Source: Talpa occidentalis (lineage: Eukaryota; Chordata; Mammalia; Eulipotyphla; Talpidae). From it: DNA of 64,000 bases. The position numbers and the translations under genes are program-made. Under the pieces are notes generated by a model. The model had not been told where the DNA came from, searched no databases, and worked only from the letters and a program-made list of their open reading frames with translations. Numbering within the stretch: position 1 is the first letter of the stretch; each line of letters starts with the position of its first letter. The DNA is taken from NCBI RefSeq assembly GCF_014898055.3, contig NW_023605194.1, positions 101,935,258 to 101,999,257 on the forward strand. The letters are read 5' to 3'. This document shows, piece by piece, positions 59,021 through 64,000 of this stretch.

Positions 59021-61045
59021 CCTTTCCACACACAAGAACCCCAGTCACAGACTGTCCACCAGGTGTTCCAATCGTAGTCTCCAGGAGACACAAAAAGGTT
59101 ATAAGGTAAACATTTACCTTGTGAACAAGCAGCAGGCAGAAAACATACTTTTTTGTCCGTATACTATAGTTCAATACAAAGGGTGAAAAAGGCCCTCATG
59201 CCAGGCTAGGACAAGTGGACCAAGGCAAGGGGGTGAGAACGTTTCTAGCAACAACGGTGCTTTAGGGGAATAAGCGTTGGTGACAGATGCAGGATGAAGG
59301 CGATTGTGTCAATACTTGGCAGTTTACAACACCTTCTGCAGCGGCCCATTCTCCCAACCCCAGCTCAGAGGACAACCAGAAAACACCGCTCCAGCCCTAA
59401 CGCCCCCTACGCTGACCGGACAAGCCCAGCACTCAGGAGATTTGGCAGCATGTGTACTCAGACAAGTAGGTAATAACTGGCTAGATTTACCAGGTGCGTA
59501 TCGTACATGCCCGGCATTGTTCTCACAGCACTTCATTTAATCACAGGAAGTAGGCGGCACTGGTATCTCCTTCTACAGAGGAGGGGAACGGCGCACAGGA
59601 AGGGTAAGGACTGGAGGGAAGCATGTCACTTGTCTGTGGTGGAGCCAGGATGTACGTCCACAGGGTCTTCACTCCAGTGAGCCACACCACTCACCCTCAC
59701 GCCCCGCTGCCCAGGGGCAAGCCTCTGCGCCTGACCCCCCAGGACAGATCTGGGAAGAGTTGGGCTGGGGGCTGTATGAATATCACTGACTGATAAGTGG
59801 AAGTCTTTCTCGAGTGTCTCAAACCCTATGCCACTTCCAATGTTTAGCTTCTTCCCAACTCAGTCCCCTCTGGGGACCAGGACCCAGTCATGTGCGTAGT
59901 GAGTGACTAAGTCTCCGGTCGGACACCTTGCCATGAACCCTGCCCTGCTCTCTGGTAAACAACCCCCGTGCCAGAGCCAAGCACGCCAGTGGCCCCACAG
60001 GATGCCCGCTCTGCCCTCTGCTCTTGACCCTGCCCAGTCCAGGACTGCAGCTTAGGGGACAGACACTTGGGTGGAGTGATTTTTATAATCCCTCCAAAGT
60101 TAGCTTAATTGTACAATAAAATCAACCAGTATTATTGCTTTCACTTGAAATGAAGAACTACCCAGGAGCTAATTTAGTGTTCAGATTCAAATAAAAGTTA
60201 CCAAAGTTCAAGAAAATTGGTTTTTCCTAATTGTAATCCGGATTATTCTTCACACCCAGACCCCCCACTCTTTGAAGCATTCAGAAGCTGGCAGAGGGAA
60301 GGCACTCAGGAATGGAGAGAATAAATGAATAAGCTGTATATCGTCAGGAAATCTGAAAATAAAAAATCCTTAAGGTATAACTAAAAATACAAAATTATAT
60401 GTGCTCTCTGACAACAAGTGTGCTTTTAAAAAGCCAAACATAGAAAAAAGAAATAGGAAGAAATAGCATGTCTTTTGAGTCGTGAGACTAAGAATGCTTT
60501 GCCTTTCCTTTGTCTTTATGTTCCATTTTCTAATCACAGGCATGTATTGTTTACAAGCTATGGGTAAAACTACTTAACTTTTTAAAAGCCCTCCTGCCAA
60601 ACCAGTAAGGATTACTTGATTTCTTTATTCTATGACAATTCTATAGGTTTTATTGTAAGGAAATTTTCAGAGTCAAAACAATTTCAGACAGCTGAAAGGT
60701 AAAGCAAAAGCACCCTATAAAAGTGCAGTTCTACTCACTATTTTTCCTCCAACGTAATTGCTATCATTAATGTTCATATAAGCCAGCATAAGAACAGAAC
60801 TGCAGCTAGATCCCTTTAAAATGTCTCTCTAAAAACAAAACTCCGCAGTGTCCCTCTATTTGGAATTTAGCTTAGTACCTAGCAGCAATTCAATACACTT
60901 CCAAGGAAAGGGTTTTCAGATCACACATTGTGTGAAAAAGTGCTCTTCCAGGGCTAGCTGACCAAACACTAGCTTGTTGACAACACCGAGAAAAAAAGAA
61001 AAAGAAAGATGAGACTCTAGGAGATCCCAATACAAAAGTGAAACA
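59021..61045. other. FNIP2 intron 1 segment
   Basis: Unassigned. A moderately GC-rich portion covers 59600-60050. No exon or clear repeat. Confidence 0.5.
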
Positions 61046-61048
61046 GTG

Positions 61049-61332
61049 GGCCTCCCTGGTGGCGCAGGCAGTTGAGCGCAGTGCTGTGAAGCTGTCCGCA
61101 GCCTCTGCAGCGCCGGTTCGATCCCCGCCGGCCTCGGAACAACCCACATGGTGGGCAGACCTCTCCTGTCTCACCCACTGCTCCCCTCAGCAGTGTATTT
61201 CATCAGTCTGCTTGTTCTGTTCCCCACTCTGTCTCTGGTGAATCCTCTCACCTACCCCACCCTCCTGCACCTCTGGCCTACACCCCAGTTCTTGTATGCA
61301 TAAATAAATAAAATAAATCTTAAAAAAAAAAA
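61049..61332 (+). mobile_element. tRNA-derived SINE copy 16
   Basis: Full-length, with intermediate head (ggcgcaggcagttgagcgca) and older-type tail. Left and right flanks (gtgaaacagtg, gttggaaacatg) may be a diverged duplication. Confidence 0.92.
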
Positions 61333-61335
61333 GTT

Positions 61336-64000
61336 GGAAACATGTTAGGGACAAAATATTACACAACTTTTAAAGTTTAACTATGATGTCAAGCCAGGCT
61401 GTCCTAGCACTTGGACCTTAGCAAAAGTATCCGTAGTCCAGACCTGCTTAAGAGGCTGGACGCTGAGCTTTGGGGCTGAGGCCATCTTCTCTGGAATCAT
61501 CCACAGGTCTCTCATTCTCTCAAAAGAATGGTAGGGGCACTATCATGTGATAGGGACACTCAGTTACAAAGTAAAGTAGAAACAGCCTTAAAGAGCTGTT
61601 GCAGAAATTCCTATTCAATACATTTACTTGCTCTCCTGATCTGAGTGAAAACTGAAAACCACTGTGGCATTGCCAGTTATCAGTGTTCTTACTCTCCCCA
61701 TGAAAACGCTTGTTATTTATTACAAAAACTGTGTAATTCATGAAAAGCATGTTTTAAAAAAATACCTCACGGAGAAGTGTTAGCTCTTCCATCTGGAATG
61801 CAGCTAGCTATAATGAAACTTTTCTGTTGATGCTTTGATACCGATGCAGCCTAGATTGCTCCAAATGCAATACAGAGCTGTACAAAGTCAAGTACTAAAA
61901 ACGCTGTCAGTATTGAGACACAGCAGCTCACAAGTCTGAAGCCACAACTGAAACTCCAGCTACCTTAGCTGCGGATTCAGACTCTCTGCAGAAAGCCTTG
62001 TGAGTGTTCTACCTCCTCAGATGCCTTGTTCGTTCATGTAAACTGCACCTGCATCCCACATGAGACTGGTCTGAATCTTCTTAGAGAACAGTTTTTTGTG
62101 TTGAGGTCTTTCTCTCCCCCCTCTCTTCAAATGACAACATTTTTGAAACATTCGCCTGTATAATTTCCTTCAGTGTTCATAGCGGATATAACCATTTCAC
62201 TGAGGAATAAATAATTCAATCAAATTACTGTAAATGGCATCACAAAACCATAACTCTGATTATTGTAACTATTACATAGCCATGGGGATGATTTTGGAAT
62301 TACAGGGAGTTATTCATTAATCTGCGCTATAACTAAATAAGCCACCAAAAGGGATTAAACAAATAAAAAGCATTTGACATGCTTTATTATTTATAAGGAT
62401 TTCTCACTCCTTTTCCAGAACAGTTTACGAACCAGCCTTTCAAATATGCTATTTAAACTTATGACTCCATTCATCCTTTCAAATATTTGATACGCCAGGC
62501 TCTGGTGAAGATGCTGATGATACAGGGGTGGGGGGGGTGTCAGGAGGTGGGGGAATGGAATTAGTGTGTTAACACACTCAAGGCTGAAGTGGTGATGGGA
62601 TGGGGCTGTGGTGCCCTAGGGGTGAGTGAGGATCCTGCTAGAAGTACCCAGAGCACAAAGGCCCTCTCTCTTGTTCATCACTGGTGGTAGGAGAGTCAGC
62701 AGGTGGGAAGACATTACTTATCTGGAGCACGTGGTACTCCTGGCTCTCTCACCCTACCCACAGGGGCACAGAGCCACCACCGCTTCCACTGCTACCACCC
62801 CAGTCCAAGCCCCATATTTTGCCAGGACTGTTGCAACAGCCTTCACAGCAGGTATCCCAGTGGCTCTTGGCTGGCTCCAAATTCACTCAATAGAACACAG
62901 TCAATGTACACAGAGGAAACACGTTAGTTGCTTTGGGCCTGAAGGCCAACAACTGACATTACGGACACATAGCAAAAATGAAAATCTTCTAATATAATAA
63001 CTTTACCACTGGAAAAGCGAGAAAAACTTTTAGAAGTGATGTAGGCACTCTTACAGCTGGCTGCAACGGCTAAGAAAGTTGCTTGGGAGTGACAGAAATC
63101 AAGTATGAGAAGAGAGAGCTGGGAAACACGAGGCTGGGGAAGGGTGCTCAGCTCCAAGTCAGCAGACTCTCATTTCCCTGAGTCAGTTCCTCATGACGAG
63201 GCCCAGTACTGGGAACTCAGGGGATGCCAGCCACTAGCGTCACCGCCAGCAGCGCCTCTGCAGAGACGGTGTCACACCAGGGAAAGGAACCTGGGCCTGC
63301 AAGGCAAGGGCTATGTCTAGTTCGAGCCCAGTCATTCATGGGCCACATGACTCTGGAGGGAAGACTCAGCTTCTCTGGGCCTTGGTTTCCTCGGTGAAAT
63401 AAATGGTACTTACTCCACCTATTTTAGAGAGTTGCTAAAAATGTTTAATGTGAGCATATGAAAGTCCCTCCAAAACGCTGTACAGTTCGAGACAAATGTG
63501 ACGTGGGTTTTTTTATATACACATCTGAAAGTACTCACTGTACTATTTGCGTTACTAAGCTCATAGATAACTGCACCGTATTTATACAACATGAAGCCAA
63601 GATAAATAACTTTGGCCACAGGGACATCTGGCAAATAATAATTTTATCCAAGAAAGTCAGTCACCTCCCTACCCCTCTCACTCACAGCAAACTGAAGTGC
63701 CAGGCAATTAAGTCCTCTAAAACAGACGCGTTGCTAAGCCCTTTGGGAACTCTAGAACAAATTAGAGCAACAACCAGAAAATTATAACTATAAAATAATT
63801 AGCTTTCAAATTAATATCAGGCATCCTCTCTTCCACTGATAAATTCCCCTTTACTGCCCTATATGCTCCTTCAATGACACCAGTTTCCCCCCCAAATTGC
63901 ACTTCATCTAACTTTCCACGCCAAATCTAAGTTCCTTCAGGATCCAAATCAAGGGTCATTCATCCATAAAAACTTCTCACAATGACCCTTTTCTGAAGTT
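61336..64000. other. FNIP2 intron 1, distal part in window
   Basis: An L2-like fragment is suggested at 62470-62540 (gatacgccaggctctggtg), a G-run at 62526-62560, and a MIR-like relic at 63310-63440 (agttcgagcccagtc; cttggtttcctcggtgaaat). No exon 1 or CpG island is seen. Confidence 0.5.

Noticed and set aside
33251..64000. Search for FNIP2 exon 1 or a nested gene in intron 1
   Set aside because: I found no start-codon exon resembling the FNIP N terminus, no large CpG island and no conserved domain in any open frame here.

Overview
This is mammalian (eutherian) nuclear DNA. The evidence is one large intron-rich gene with GT-AG splice sites, L1 3' ends, MIR/L2-like relics, a ribosomal-protein retropseudogene, and 16 copies of a tRNA-derived SINE. 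I cannot name the species. The SINE does not look like Alu, B1/B2, the carnivore tRNA-Lys SINE, horse ERE, pig PRE, cetacean CHR, AfroSINE or armadillo DAS. A colugo-type lineage is only a guess.

The one protein-coding gene is FNIP2 (folliculin-interacting protein 2), on the minus strand. Thirteen constitutive-looking coding exons, called 2 to 14 here, run from 33250 down to 960. Reading frame and splice phase agree at every junction, giving about 958 codons. Exon 1 (start codon) lies beyond 64000, so 33251-64000 is part of intron 1. The last exons, with the C-terminal end and 3' UTR, lie before position 1. FNIP2 pairs with folliculin (FLCN), binds AMPK and HSP90, and acts in Rag GTPase/mTORC1/TFEB nutrient signalling at the lysosome. 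All exons look intact.

The most interesting coding features are three. A 90-nt in-frame cassette exon at 24941-25030 resembles a segment of the paralogue FNIP1. A perfect 14-unit AGC/CTG tract in exon 3 encodes polyserine. A 41-bp minisatellite fills most of the 241-bp intron 11.

The repeat landscape is as follows. Positions 3.3-9.3 kb hold two 5'-truncated L1 3' ends flanking a purine-rich tract. Positions 10-33 kb hold six SINE copies (seven including the 10.95 kb fragment beside exon 10 is counted in this set), an old L1 fragment and a 37-nt 'tailless' U2 snRNA retrocopy with perfect target-site duplications. Intron 1 (33-64 kb) holds the remaining SINEs, an RPL23A retropseudogene with a SINE nested in its duplication, a string of L1 fragments at 44.4-46.9 kb, and an LTR element at 56.9-59.0 kb with no coding capacity but with a pentameric CCAAT-containing tandem repeat. 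Fourteen of the 16 SINEs are antisense to FNIP2, and three seem to carry 3'-transduced DNA. No bacterial-type operon, CRISPR array or other protein-coding gene is visible.
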